Assembly (NCBI GenBank): GCA_030529845.1
Contig: JAUMWB010000001.1
Span: forward strand, 1-64,000
Source: Rothia sp. (in: high G+C Gram-positive bacteria)
GTDB lineage: Bacteria > Actinomycetota > Actinomycetes > Actinomycetales > Micrococcaceae
Reading direction: 5' to 3'
Length of the DNA: 64,000 bases
Made by a program: the position numbers and the translations under genes. The notes under the pieces are model-generated. The model saw only the letters and a program-made list of their open reading frames with translations. It ran no database searches and was not told the DNA's origin. Positions within the stretch are counted from its first letter, which is position 1. Each line of letters opens with the position of its first letter. Of this stretch, positions 1 to 9,166 are shown one piece after another.

Positions 1-101
1 TTTTCTGAGTATGTTTGTTTGTTTGCGTCCACTGTATGGTTTTGAGATAACAACCTGTTGGGTTTGTTATTGCTGCCCCTGTGTGGGGTGGTGCATCGTA
101 G

Positions 102-221
102 GTTTACGGTGGTTATAGCGAGAGGGAAACACCCGGTTCCATCCCGAACCCGGAAGTTAAGGCTCTTTGCGCCGATGGTACTGCACTGGTGACGGTGTGG
201 GAGAGTAGGTCACCGCCGGTT
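102..221 (+). rRNA. rrf: 5S ribosomal RNA
   Basis: The stretch has the actinobacterial 5S pattern: a 5' arm TTTACGGTGG, the conserved AACCCGGAAGTTAAG block near 147-162, the GCGCCGATGGTACTGC block near 170-185, and a closing arm CACCGCCGG that pairs with the start. It is followed directly by a terminator. The first 100 bases are probably the 23S-5S spacer, so the rest of the rRNA operon lies upstream of the window. Ends are good to a few bases. Confidence 0.95.
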
Positions 222-239
222 TTTATATTGGGATATAGG

Positions 240-271
240 AAGGTCCTGGGCTGTTTGTCCAGGACCTTTTT
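240..271 (+). terminator. rRNA operon terminator
   Basis: A 10-bp perfect stem (AAGGTCCTGG with CCAGGACCTT) with a 9-base loop is followed by a T run at 267-271. It lies just after the 5S gene and is a standard Rho-independent terminator. Confidence 0.9.
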
Positions 272-286
272 GTTTTAACAGTTTAT

Positions 287-317
287 GGCTCGGAGTATTA
301 GCTTCCGGGCCATTTTT
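287..317 (+). terminator. second terminator after the rRNA operon
   Basis: GGCTCGG at 287-293 pairs with CCGGGCC at 305-311 (one G-U pair) and is followed by five T's at 313-317. Tandem terminators after rRNA operons are common. Confidence 0.7.
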
Positions 318-469
318 CTTTTAAAGCATGGGTCTGTGTGCCTGAAAACGCACCGGTAAGACCAGGCAGCCTCTACGCAAGCTACCCCAAGCCAGATAGA
401 CTAGAACCTAGCGAAAAAGAGGGCAGAGAAGCGCCCTACCCCCACCACAAACACCATAGAGGAGCTCAC

Positions 470-1807
470 TTGGCTGAATACTCACGTAACCACTCAGATA
501 AAAACCGCGGTGGCTACAAGAAGAATAACGACCGTAACTCCTCACGCTCCTACCGTAGCGACCGTTCAGATCGCAACGAGAGCGGCTACACCAGGCGCGA
601 GGGCGACCGCCCCTTCGGTGACAAGAAAAAGCCCTTTGATAAGAACCGTGGTGGCGGAAAACGTTTTGATGACCGTAAAAATAACGGTAACGGTCGAGGT
701 GAGCGTTCTTTCGATCGCAAGGGTAATGGCCCCCGTAAGAACTTTGACCGCGATCAGAACAAGCGTGGTGGTTATCAGGGCGACCGCAAGGACCGCAACT
801 TTAGCGGCGAAGCGAAGAACCCCAGCGGTGACTACCGCCCCTCAAAGAATGCTCCCGAAATCGATACTGACGTCACCGGTAAAGAGCTTGAAAACTGGAC
901 TCTGCGTGCCCTGCGCCAGCTAGAAGCCCAGAACGCTGATACTGTCGCTAAGCACCTGGTCATGGTGGGGCGTTACCTCGATATCGACCCCGACTTTGCT
1001 CTTGAGCACGCTGTTGCTGCCTCAAAGCGAGCTGGCCGCATTGGCGTCGTCCGCGAGGTCGTCGGTATCGCCGCCTACGCCGCTGAAGACTTCGAGCTTG
1101 CCCTACGCGAGCTGCGCACTCACCGCCGTATCTCAGGTTCCAACGAACACCTGGCTCTGCTTGTCGACTGTGAGCGTGCCCTGGGCCGTATTGAAAAGGC
1201 CCTGACCCTGGCAGAAGAAGCCAAGAACGAGGACGTGCCGGCGGGCGTCCGCTCCGAGGTCGCTATCGTGGTCTCCGGTATCTACAGTGACCAGGGGGAG
1301 CTGAAGAAGGCTATCAAGGCGCTTGAGATTCCCGAGCTGAACCCCAAGCGCGGCTTTGACTACTCACCCCGTCTCTTCAATACCTACGCAGAACTCCTTG
1401 AGCAGGATGGTCGTGGTAAGGAAGCTGCCCGTTGGGCCCGCCTAGCCCTGATGACCGAAGCTGCGCTGGGGCAGGGTGACTTCGTCGAGCCTGAGATCTT
1501 CGATATCTTCACCGAGCAGGATCTGCTCGAACCCGAAGAACCCTCCGTTGACCTAGAAGCGGCTGAAGCTCATGCTCCTGCTGAAGCCGAAGAAATGACC
1601 GCTGAGGCAGAGGTAGCAGAGGAGAGCGAAACCCCGGCTAGCGCAACAGAGAGCGAGTCAGCAGCTGAAGAAGCAGGCGAAGACGGCGCCCTCTTTGAGG
1701 TCGACGAGACCCCTGCCAGCGTTGAAACCGTGGTGAGCGAAGAGCAGGCAGAAGAAGAAGCCCTCTTCGAGCTTGCTCCCGAAGCTGTTGAGGGAGAGCG
1801 CGACTAA
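470..1807 (+). CDS. TPR-like protein with basic N-tail and acidic C-tail
   Basis: This protein of about 445 residues has three parts. Roughly the first 130 residues are low-complexity and very rich in Arg, Asn, Asp, Lys and Gly. The middle third is helical with repeat-like pairs that fit a tetratricopeptide fold. The last 90 or so residues are a Glu/Ala-rich acidic tail. I chose the TTG at 470 because GGAG at 461-464 is well spaced before it; a GTG at 338 would add 44 residues but has no ribosome site. Homologous TPR proteins head the same gene block in other Micrococcaceae. The function is unknown. The charged tails suggest RNA or ribosome contact, which is inference. The stop overlaps the next start (TAATG), so the two are probably translationally coupled. 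Confidence 0.85.
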   Translation: MAEYSRNHSDKNRGGYKKNNDRNSSRSYRSDRSDRNESGYTRREGDRPFGDKKKPFDKNRGGGKRFDDRKNNGNGRGERSFDRKGNGPRKNFDRDQNKRGGYQGDRKDRNFSGEAKNPSGDYRPSKNAPEIDTDVTGKELENWTLRALRQLEAQNADTVAKHLVMVGRYLDIDPDFALEHAVAASKRAGRIGVVREVVGIAAYAAEDFELALRELRTHRRISGSNEHLALLVDCERALGRIEKALTLAEEAKNEDVPAGVRSEVAIVVSGIYSDQGELKKAIKALEIPELNPKRGFDYSPRLFNTYAELLEQDGRGKEAARWARLALMTEAALGQGDFVEPEIFDIFTEQDLLEPEEPSVDLEAAEAHAPAEAEEMTAEAEVAEESETPASATESESAAEEAGEDGALFEVDETPASVETVVSEEQAEEEALFELAPEAVEGERD

Positions 1808-2796
1808 TGTTGCTGGCAGCTCACGACGCGATTCTCTCTGACCTTGACGGTGTTGTCTACGCAGGACCCTTCGCTATTGAAGGCGCCCCGCAAGCCCTGA
1901 ACAGGGCCCAGGAAGCCGGTGTGCCGGTAGCCTTTGTGACCAATAATGCTTCGCGTAGCGTCCAGGCCGTTGCCGACCATCTGGTGGAACTTGGTGTCAA
2001 AACCGATGCTGAGCACGTCATCAGCTCGGCGCAGGCAGCAGCTGAGTTGCTCAAGGCCCAGCTACCTGCCGGGGCCAAGGTACTGATTACCGGTGCTCAG
2101 GCTCTGGCTGATTGTGTGGCTGCGGCAGGCCTGACCCCCGTTAGTAGCCAGGCCGATGAGCCGGTTGCGGTTGCTCAGGGCTTCAACCCCAAGATTATTT
2201 GGGAAGACCTGGCAGAAGCCGCCTACACTCTGGCTGACGAGAAGGTGCTGTGGGTTGCCTCCAATACCGATTTCACTATTCCTAAGGAACGCGGTATCGC
2301 ACCCGGGAACGGCACCCTGGTTGGGGCGGTAGCAACAGCAACCGGGCGAACCCCGCAGGTGGCGGGGAAACCCGAGTCCCCGATTTTTGTGACCGCAGCT
2401 CAGAAGCTGAACTCGCAGCGTCCTGTGGTGGTGGGTGACCGTCTGGATACCGATATTCAGGGCGGCAACCGGGCCGCCATGGCGACAGCCGTGGTGATGA
2501 CAGGCGTGGAGACTTACCAGAGTATTCTTGCTGCAATTCCGATGGAACGCCCCACCTACATTCTGGAAGACCTCAACGGTTTCTTTGAGGACTACCCTGA
2601 GATTCAGGTGCAGGCAAGCGCTACCGGCATGAGTGCCCAGGGGGCAGGCTGGACGGCAGATGCAACCGATACCGAGCTCACCATCACTGGTGAGGGTAGC
2701 GAGATCGATAGCTGGCGTGTGGCCTGCGTAGCCTGGTGGGCTGCCCACCCCGATGCGTCCGCCCCGGTTACTCCTGCCAAGGTACACCGTGGCTAG
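1807..2796 (+). CDS. HAD-IIA family hydrolase (NagD/phosphoglycolate phosphatase-like)
   Basis: This 329-residue protein carries the HAD motifs in order: DLDGVVY at 12-18 with both catalytic Asp, VTNNASR near 44-50 as motif II, a Lys in AGKPESPIF as motif III, and GDRLDTDIQGG as motif IV. A large cap domain lies between motifs II and III, as in class IIA enzymes such as NagD and 4-nitrophenyl phosphatases. It is expected to be a cytosolic phosphatase acting on a small phosphometabolite; the substrate cannot be read from sequence. About 60 residues after the HAD core form a C-terminal extension. It overlaps the upstream gene by one base and the following small gene by eight. Confidence 0.92.
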   Translation: MLLAAHDAILSDLDGVVYAGPFAIEGAPQALNRAQEAGVPVAFVTNNASRSVQAVADHLVELGVKTDAEHVISSAQAAAELLKAQLPAGAKVLITGAQALADCVAAAGLTPVSSQADEPVAVAQGFNPKIIWEDLAEAAYTLADEKVLWVASNTDFTIPKERGIAPGNGTLVGAVATATGRTPQVAGKPESPIFVTAAQKLNSQRPVVVGDRLDTDIQGGNRAAMATAVVMTGVETYQSILAAIPMERPTYILEDLNGFFEDYPEIQVQASATGMSAQGAGWTADATDTELTITGEGSEIDSWRVACVAWWAAHPDASAPVTPAKVHRG

Positions 2797-2989
2797 GGGA
2801 GCGGACGAGCGCCGGCCCGAGTCCCTAGAACAGACGGCAGCGACGCCCCCGGCGGAGGAACCCGAGGAGCTAGACCTTGAGTTCGAGGAAGCCCTAACCG
2901 CTGCCTTGGCTCTGGATGCCACCGAACGGATAGAGAGGCTGGGGCAGCTGGCGTCCGCCCTCAAAAACGACCTAGATTCAAGCCACTAG
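2789..2989 (+). CDS. small acidic helical protein, unknown function
   Basis: This 66-residue protein is rich in Glu, Ala and Leu, with a Pro/Glu N-terminal half and a predicted helix (LDATERIERLGQLASAL). The GTG at 2789 follows an AAGG a few bases upstream and overlaps the HAD gene's stop. An ATG at 2753 would also work but lies deep inside the HAD gene. A small protein is often found in this slot between the HAD hydrolase and tlyA in related genomes. I do not recognise a family. Confidence 0.65.
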   Translation: MARGADERRPESLEQTAATPPAEEPEELDLEFEEALTAALALDATERIERLGQLASALKNDLDSSH

Positions 2990-3018
2990 AGCTACGCGCT
3001 GGGGCGGGAAGGAAGAAA

Positions 3019-3792
3019 ATGCGACTGGACCAGTACATGGTGCAGGCTAAGATTGCCCGCTCCCGCACGCTGGCTGCCAAGATGGTTGAGGGCGGGCATA
3101 TTAGTGTGAACGGTCGAACCGTCACGAAGCCAGCCCAGAAGCTCAAGGAGGGCGATACCGTCCGCGTCCGACGAAGTGAGCTGACCGAGTACGTGAGCCG
3201 GGCTGGGCACAAGCTGGCTGGCGCTCTGGATGCCTTCCCCGAGATCACCGTTGCCGGTAAATTCTGCCTGGATGCGGGTGCCTCCACCGGCGGTTTTACC
3301 GACGTATTACTCCGCCGAGGGGCCAGCCGGGTTGCCGCAGTGGATGTGGGGCACGATCAGCTGGTAGAGCAGATTCGTAACCACCCGGCCGTTGACGTGT
3401 ATGAGGGCATGAACGTGCGGCACATGAGCCCTGCTGATATCGGCGGGCAGGTAGCCCTAACCGTCTCTGACTTGAGCTTTATCTCTCTCACCAAGGTGGT
3501 TGGCCCGCTGGCTGGGGTAACGGCAGCGGGCGGGGACCTGCTACTCATGGTCAAGCCCCAGTTCGAGGTTGGCCCGGCCCGCATCGGCAAGGGCGGGGTG
3601 GTAACAGACCCCCAGGCGCGAGCGGATGCGGTGGCGTCCGTCCGCGCGGCGGCGCAGGACGCAGGGCTGCACGTGCTCGGGGAGCAGGAAAGCCCCCTGC
3701 CCGGGCAGGACGGTAATGTGGAGTTTTTCCTCTGGTGCCGTAAGCCTGTGTCGGAGGGTGCTGCCGCTCCCTTCGCACCTGAAATCGAATAA
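3019..3792 (+). CDS. tlyA: TlyA-family rRNA 2'-O-methyltransferase
   Basis: Residues 1-60 form an S4 RNA-binding domain (MRLDQYMVQ, GHISVNGRTV). Residues from about 80 on form an FtsJ/RrmJ-type SAM methyltransferase with the glycine motif DAGASTGGFTD and the lysine motif LLMVKPQFE. At 257 residues it has the usual length. TlyA proteins methylate cytidine 2'-OH groups in 16S and 23S rRNA and influence capreomycin sensitivity in mycobacteria. It sits in the conserved tlyA-nadK-recN order. The start ATG follows GGGAAGGAAG. Confidence 0.93.
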   Translation: MRLDQYMVQAKIARSRTLAAKMVEGGHISVNGRTVTKPAQKLKEGDTVRVRRSELTEYVSRAGHKLAGALDAFPEITVAGKFCLDAGASTGGFTDVLLRRGASRVAAVDVGHDQLVEQIRNHPAVDVYEGMNVRHMSPADIGGQVALTVSDLSFISLTKVVGPLAGVTAAGGDLLLMVKPQFEVGPARIGKGGVVTDPQARADAVASVRAAAQDAGLHVLGEQESPLPGQDGNVEFFLWCRKPVSEGAAAPFAPEIE

Positions 3793-3863
3793 ATATTCGA
3801 AAAATTACGGTGTGTTGGGGCCTAAAAACAGCAAAACGCTCCGAGGTCAGCTAGCCTAAAAGT

Positions 3864-4859
3864 GTGAACGCAAGACCTGACACCGCACAGCACCTCCACC
3901 AGGCCAAGGAGCCAGGAGAACGCAACATTCTTGTCTTTGCCCATACCGGGCGCCTGGAGGCCAGGAATGCGGCGCGAGCTACCTGTACCCAGCTCCACCG
4001 TGCCGGCCTGGTGCCCGTGATGAATCGCGCCGACCTGGAAGCCCTGACCGAAAAATGGGAGAACCCGGTTCCGGTGGCAGTGGCCCACGAATCTGTGGCG
4101 CTCAAAGACATTGAGCTGGGCATGGTACTCGGCGGCGACGGGTCGATTCTGCGAGCAGCCGAGATGATTCGCCACACCCAGATTCCCCTGATTGGCGTGA
4201 ACCTGGGCCACGTAGGATTCCTGGCAGAAGCCGAGGAATTCGACCTGACCGAAACAGTAGAGCGAGTAGTCTCAGGGGACTACACGGTCGAAGAACGTAT
4301 GGCTATTGACGTCAAGGTCTGGGACGGCAGCCAGAAAATTCTCGAAACCTGGGCGCTGAACGAAGCCAGCGTGGAAAAGGGCAACCGAGAAAAAATGATC
4401 GAGGTGGTCATTGAGGTTGACCGGCGCCCCCTGTCGTCCTTTGGCTGCGATGGGGTGGTGCTGGCAACCCCCACCGGCTCAACCGCCTACGCCTTCTCCG
4501 GTGGTGGTCCGGTTGTCTGGCCCAGCGTCGAAGCTATGCTCATGGTGCCCTTATCTGCCCATGCTCTCTTTGCCCGCCCCCTGGTCACCGCACCGACCTC
4601 CATGATGGCGGTAGAACTGATCTCTACGAACGGGGCAGAAGGTGTGCTCTGGTGCGACGGACGCCGTACCCGCGACCTACCTCCCGGGGCCCGCGTCGAG
4701 GTGACCCGCTCGTCCAAGCCGGTGCGACTAGCACGTATGCACCCGGCTCCCTTCTCCGAGCGCCTGGTGAAGAAGTTTGAGCTTCCCATCGCTGGCTGGC
4801 GGGGGCCCCACACCCCCGGGCCTGCGACCAGCGCCCTGACCGTCATTCGCAACGACTAA
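3864..4859 (+). CDS. nadK: NAD kinase
   Basis: The 331-residue protein has the family signatures: GGDGSILRAA for nucleotide binding, GVNLGHVGFLAE, a NEASVEK segment, and TPTGSTAYAFSGGGP for NAD binding. It makes NADP from NAD and ATP or polyphosphate in the cytosol. The start is a GTG with no visible Shine-Dalgarno. A TAGCCT hexamer ends seven bases upstream, so a leaderless transcript is possible. About 20 N-terminal residues precede the conserved core, and the true start could be slightly downstream. It lies between tlyA and recN, its usual neighbours in actinobacteria. Confidence 0.93.
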   Translation: MNARPDTAQHLHQAKEPGERNILVFAHTGRLEARNAARATCTQLHRAGLVPVMNRADLEALTEKWENPVPVAVAHESVALKDIELGMVLGGDGSILRAAEMIRHTQIPLIGVNLGHVGFLAEAEEFDLTETVERVVSGDYTVEERMAIDVKVWDGSQKILETWALNEASVEKGNREKMIEVVIEVDRRPLSSFGCDGVVLATPTGSTAYAFSGGGPVVWPSVEAMLMVPLSAHALFARPLVTAPTSMMAVELISTNGAEGVLWCDGRRTRDLPPGARVEVTRSSKPVRLARMHPAPFSERLVKKFELPIAGWRGPHTPGPATSALTVIRND

Positions 4860-4882
4860 CCCCGCCAAGAAAGTTTTCCCTC

Positions 4883-6589
4883 GTGATTGAAGAAATTCAC
4901 CTGCGCGACCTAGGCGTCATCACCGATGCCCGCCTGCCCCTTGAACCCGGCTTCTCGGTGCTGACCGGCGAGACCGGCGCCGGTAAAACCATGGTCGTCA
5001 CGGCTCTGGGCATGCTACTGGGTGCCCGCTCTGACGCTTCAAGCGTACGCAACGGGGCCAAGAATGCCCTGGCTGAGGCTGTTATCCGCCTGCCCCGGGG
5101 CCACCGGGCACTGGCTCTGGCTGAGGACGCCGGGGGAGCGGTGGAGGAACTCGACGGGGGTTCTGCCGAGCTACTTCTTGCTCGAACTGTCAGCGCCGCT
5201 GGCCGCTCCCGAGCTCACGTGGGGGGTATCTCTGCCCCTATCGGTACTCTGGCCGACATCGGCCATACCCTGGTGGCGGTGCACGGCCAGTCCGACCAGC
5301 TGCGTCTCAAAGACGCTGCCGAACAGCGTCATGCCCTGGACTCTTACGCAGGGAAAAAGCTCGAAAAGCTCCTAGCCTCCTACACCATCAACTACGAACG
5401 CTACCGTCAGGCTGCTGGAGAACTGCGAGACGTGCGCGAAAATACCCGCGCCCGGGTCCTGGAAGCCCAGACCCTGCAGGGGGCACTTGCCGAGATCGAC
5501 TCGGTGCAACCTGCCGAGGGAGAAGACGAGACGCTGCGGGCAGAAAGCCAAAAACTGGCTAACGTTGAGTCTTTGCGTCTGGCGGCGGCGACGGCGTCCG
5601 CTGCCCTGTCGGGCACCGAATACGGGGACGCGGACGAGCCCAACGTACTGGGTCTGCTCGATGCCGCCCGCACAGCCCTGGCCGCTGAGGCAGATGCAGA
5701 CGCCGACCTGGCAGCTCTCGCGGGGCGCCTCAACGAGGCCCTAATCCATGTGACCGACATTGCCGAAGAAATCTCTGCCTACACCTCGGGGCTAGATACC
5801 GAGGGGCCTGAGCGCCTGGCTGAGGTTGAACACCGCCGGGCTCAGCTCAAGAGCCTCACCCGCAAATACGGGGCAGATATCTCCGAGGTGCTGGCCTGGG
5901 CAGAAGAATCCCGCGCTCGCCTGGAAACCCTATCCGATGACCCCGCCCGTCAGGAGGCCCTGGAAGCCGAACTCCGCCAGCTGCGTGAGACCCTGGGGGA
6001 GCAGGCCACAGCCCTCACCGAACTGCGCACCAAGGCCGCCCGTAAGTTGGCAGCAGCGGTCAGCGAGGAACTCTCAGCCCTAGCCATGCCCAACGCCTCC
6101 CTGGTGGTTGAGGTAGAAGAAACCGAAAAGTTCCACCGCTTTGGTAAGGACACGGTGACCTTCATGCTGGCCCCCCACGCCCAGGCCGTGCCCCGTCCCC
6201 TGGGCAAGGGAGCCTCTGGCGGTGAGCTATCCCGCGTCATGCTGGCCCTTGAAGTGGTGCTCTCCGAGGTAGACCCCGTACCCACTTTTATCTTTGATGA
6301 GGTGGATTCCGGCGTCGGCGGTAAGGCAGCCATCGAAATCGGCCGCCGCCTCGCCATGCTGGCCAAAAACGTGCAGGTTCTGGTCGTCACCCATCTGCCC
6401 CAGGTCGCAGCTTTTGCTGACCAGCACATCCTGGTGCGCAAAAACGAGGACGGCTCCCTCTCCCGTGTGCAGGTGCTCACCGCTGAAGAGCGGGTGGTTG
6501 AGCTTGCCCGCATGCTCTCAGGCCACGACCAGTCTGCAGCAGCCCAGGAGCACGCCCGGGAACTCCTGGCGGACGCCGGCCAGCTCTAA
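4883..6589 (+). CDS. recN: DNA repair protein RecN
   Basis: This SMC-like ATPase of 568 residues has a Walker A motif GETGAGKTM near the N-terminus, a long helical and coiled-coil middle, the ABC signature GGELSRV, and Walker B FIFDEVDSGVGG, followed by VVTHLPQVAAFAD. RecN acts early in double-strand break repair by holding DNA ends. It starts at a GTG with a weak ribosome site 23 bases after nadK, so the two are probably co-transcribed. Confidence 0.95.
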   Translation: MIEEIHLRDLGVITDARLPLEPGFSVLTGETGAGKTMVVTALGMLLGARSDASSVRNGAKNALAEAVIRLPRGHRALALAEDAGGAVEELDGGSAELLLARTVSAAGRSRAHVGGISAPIGTLADIGHTLVAVHGQSDQLRLKDAAEQRHALDSYAGKKLEKLLASYTINYERYRQAAGELRDVRENTRARVLEAQTLQGALAEIDSVQPAEGEDETLRAESQKLANVESLRLAAATASAALSGTEYGDADEPNVLGLLDAARTALAAEADADADLAALAGRLNEALIHVTDIAEEISAYTSGLDTEGPERLAEVEHRRAQLKSLTRKYGADISEVLAWAEESRARLETLSDDPARQEALEAELRQLRETLGEQATALTELRTKAARKLAAAVSEELSALAMPNASLVVEVEETEKFHRFGKDTVTFMLAPHAQAVPRPLGKGASGGELSRVMLALEVVLSEVDPVPTFIFDEVDSGVGGKAAIEIGRRLAMLAKNVQVLVVTHLPQVAAFADQHILVRKNEDGSLSRVQVLTAEERVVELARMLSGHDQSAAAQEHARELLADAGQL

Positions 6590-6650
6590 GCCCGACAAAT
6601 CTGGCCCAGGCTGCAGGCCCTACCAGACCCCCACATACAAACACATGCTG

Positions 6651-6679
6651 GGAGCGGACGCCGGGGCGGCGTCCGCTCC
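6651..6679 (+). terminator. hairpin with paired GCGGACGC/GCGTCCGC motifs
   Basis: A perfect 13-bp stem (6651-6663 with 6667-6679) closes a GGG loop after recN. Each arm contains the window-wide repeated octamer in opposite orientation. There is no T run, so it may be a weak or Rho-assisted terminator or a dual-use site. Confidence 0.6.
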
Positions 6680-6743
6680 TGTAACCTGCCAAGGCCACCC
6701 TGTTTACACCGCCGAAACAGAAGGGGTGATAGGCTGAAATTCC

Positions 6744-8408
6744 GTGGTAGATACAAACGCATCAAACAACGGTAAAGTCACCCGCCAGATCTTCGTCACC
6801 GGCGGTGTTGCATCCTCTCTCGGCAAGGGCCTCTCGGCCTCATCTCTTGGCCGACTTCTTCGCTCTCGCGGTCTTTCAGTGACCATGCAGAAGCTCGACC
6901 CCTATCTCAACGTCGATCCCGGCACCATGAACCCCTTCCAGCACGGTGAAGTTTTTGTCACCGACGACGGGGCAGAAACCGACCTGGACATCGGCCACTA
7001 CGAACGCTTCCTCGACGAGAACCTCTCCCAGGCAGATAACGTGACCACCGGCCAGGTCTACTCCCACGTAATCGCAAAGGAACGCCGCGGCGAATACCTG
7101 GGCGATACCGTGCAGGTTATTCCCCACATCACCGACGAAATCAAGCGCCGCATGCGCCTGCCCGCCGACGGTGAGAACGCCCCGGACATCATCATCACCG
7201 AAATCGGTGGCACCGTGGGCGACATCGAATCCCTGCCCTTCCTCGAAGCCGCCCGCCAGGTGCGCCGCGATGTGGGCCGCCGCAACGTCTTCTTCCTGCA
7301 TGTCTCCCTGGTTCCCTTCATCGGGCCGTCCGGTGAACTGAAAACTAAGCCCACCCAGCACTCCGTTGCTGCCCTGCGCGGCCTGGGTATCATTCCCGAC
7401 GGTCTGATCCTGCGCTGTGAACGCGAAGTACCCGAATCCCACAAGATCAAAATCGGCCACGCCTGCGATGTTGAGCCCGAGGCCGTCATCTCCTGCGCAG
7501 ATGCCCCCAGCATCTACGACATCCCCAAGACCCTGCACAGCCAGAACCTGGACGCCTACATCCTGGACTACCTGGGCATCGACGCCGAGCCCGTTGACTT
7601 CACCCAGTGGGATAAGCTGCTGAGCGCCGTCCACACCCCCAAAACCGAGGTCAACGTTGCCCTGGTCGGTAAGTACATCGACCTACCCGACGCCTATCTC
7701 TCGGTCACCGAGGCCCTGCGCGCCGGCGGCTTTGCCAACGACGCTAAGGTCAACATCAAGTGGGTTGCCGCCGACCTCTGCGCAAGCCAGGAGGACGCCG
7801 CCCACCAGCTGCGCGGCATGGACGCCATTCTCGTGCCCGGCGGCTTCGGCATCCGTGGCCTCGACGGCAAGATTGGTGCCCTGCGCCACGCCCGTGAACA
7901 CAAGATTCCCACCCTGGGTATCTGCTTAGGATTGCAGTCCATGGTGCTCGAATACGCCCGCAACGTACTCGGTATCAAGGACGCCTCATCGACCGAGTTT
8001 GACCCCGAGACCGCCTCACCGCTGATCGCCACCATCGAAGAGCAGAAGGCCTTCGTGGACGGCGCAGGTGACCTGGGTGGTACCATGCGCCTGGGCCTCT
8101 ACCCGGCGACCCTGGCTGCCGGTTCCCTGGCTGAAAGCGTCTACGGGGCAACCGAGGTAGCGGAGCGCCACCGCCACCGTTACGAGGTTAATAACGACTA
8201 CCGCCAGCAGCTGGAAGAAGCCGGGTTGGTTATCTCCGGTACCTCTCCTGATTCCTCCCTGGTGGAGTTCGTAGAGCTGCCCGTGAGCGAGCACCCCTAC
8301 TACATCGCCACCCAGGCCCACCCCGAATACCGCTCCCGTCCCACCCGCCCCCACCCCCTCTTCGCCGGGCTGATTCAGGCGGCACTTGAGGCCCGCAAGA
8401 ACGGCTAG
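6744..8408 (+). CDS. pyrG: CTP synthase
   Basis: The 554-residue enzyme has the N-terminal synthetase domain ([11 protein letters not shown], the [14 protein letters not shown] and [16 protein letters not shown] blocks) and a C-terminal class I glutamine amidotransferase domain with the nucleophile in GICLGLQ and His-Glu near the end ([13 protein letters not shown]). It converts UTP to CTP using glutamine. The start is a GTG with only a weak upstream purine stretch. A 150-base gap holding a hairpin separates it from recN, so it likely has its own promoter. Confidence 0.97.
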   Translation: MVDTNASNNGKVTRQIFVTGGVASSLGKGLSASSLGRLLRSRGLSVTMQKLDPYLNVDPGTMNPFQHGEVFVTDDGAETDLDIGHYERFLDENLSQADNVTTGQVYSHVIAKERRGEYLGDTVQVIPHITDEIKRRMRLPADGENAPDIIITEIGGTVGDIESLPFLEAARQVRRDVGRRNVFFLHVSLVPFIGPSGELKTKPTQHSVAALRGLGIIPDGLILRCEREVPESHKIKIGHACDVEPEAVISCADAPSIYDIPKTLHSQNLDAYILDYLGIDAEPVDFTQWDKLLSAVHTPKTEVNVALVGKYIDLPDAYLSVTEALRAGGFANDAKVNIKWVAADLCASQEDAAHQLRGMDAILVPGGFGIRGLDGKIGALRHAREHKIPTLGICLGLQSMVLEYARNVLGIKDASSTEFDPETASPLIATIEEQKAFVDGAGDLGGTMRLGLYPATLAAGSLAESVYGATEVAERHRHRYEVNNDYRQQLEEAGLVISGTSPDSSLVEFVELPVSEHPYYIATQAHPEYRSRPTRPHPLFAGLIQAALEARKNG

Positions 8409-8422
8409 TACTGTTCTAAGGT

Positions 8423-9166
8423 ATGCAACAGAATCTCTCGTATGAGGTGGGGGACGCCCCCCGCCTCGATGCCCCGGCACTCGCCGCAGCCCAGGAAACC
8501 ATCGCCGATATCGCTAACCCCCGCTATGTCACCAGCCGCATCACCAAATTTGAGGGCTACGTCTGGGACGTCATCCGCGAGGGTATAGCACTGGATGAAG
8601 GTGCCGAGCCCTTTGAACGAGATTTTCTGTTGCATCCCGGGGCGGTTGCCGTCCTGGCTCTCAACGACAAGAACGAGGTACTGCTCATCAATCAGTACCG
8701 CCACCCCGTGCGCGCCAACCTCTGGGAAATCCCAGCGGGTCTGCTCGACATTGACGGGGAAGACCCCGTCCATGCAGCTGCCCGCGAACTGGCAGAAGAA
8801 ACCGACCTGCAGGCAGGCCGGTGGGATACCCTCATGGAGTTCTACAACTCACCCGGTGGCATGGGGGAAACCTGCCGAATCTACCTGGCCCGCGATCTCA
8901 GCAAGATTCCTGCCGAAGACCGCGAAGAGCGAGTCCACGAAGAAGCAGAAATCGTACAGCGCTGGGTGCCCCTCGACGAGGCAGTACGGGCCGTGTTGGC
9001 AGGGCGCATCCACAACGCTGCCTCCACCAACGCGATCCTCGCCGCCGACGCAGCTGCCCGCCGTAACTTCGAAACCCTCTACCCGGCGTCCGCCCCCTTC
9101 ACCGCCCACCCCGCCCTGCGTGAAGCCAACTACCGGGGAGAAATCCGCCCCGCCGAAGGGCTCTAA
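8423..9166 (+). CDS. Nudix hydrolase, ADP-ribose pyrophosphatase type
   Basis: The 247-residue protein has a Nudix box ending in RELAEETDL after PAGLLDIDGED, the form typical of actinobacterial ADP-ribose pyrophosphatases. The upstream INQYRHPV segment is also characteristic of that group. It probably cleaves ADP-ribose to AMP and ribose-5-phosphate. It lies 14 bases after pyrG and abuts xerD with no gap, indicating one transcript. In the Nudix box, Asp replaces the usual Gly after EET. Confidence 0.9.
   Translation: MQQNLSYEVGDAPRLDAPALAAAQETIADIANPRYVTSRITKFEGYVWDVIREGIALDEGAEPFERDFLLHPGAVAVLALNDKNEVLLINQYRHPVRANLWEIPAGLLDIDGEDPVHAAARELAEETDLQAGRWDTLMEFYNSPGGMGETCRIYLARDLSKIPAEDREERVHEEAEIVQRWVPLDEAVRAVLAGRIHNAASTNAILAADAAARRNFETLYPASAPFTAHPALREANYRGEIRPAEGL

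Noticed and set aside
2062-2964. 300-codon open frame on the minus strand opposite the HAD hydrolase gene
   Set aside because: It mirrors a well-supported gene, has no recognisable motif or ribosome site, and such antisense frames are common in high-G+C DNA.
5950-6513. Ser/Arg-rich minus-strand frame opposite recN
   Set aside because: Low-complexity antisense of the RecN coiled coil; no start signal.
6876-7634. 252-codon open frame opposite pyrG
   Set aside because: Composition is Gly/Val/Asp-rich as expected from the complement of a conserved coding sequence; no family resemblance.
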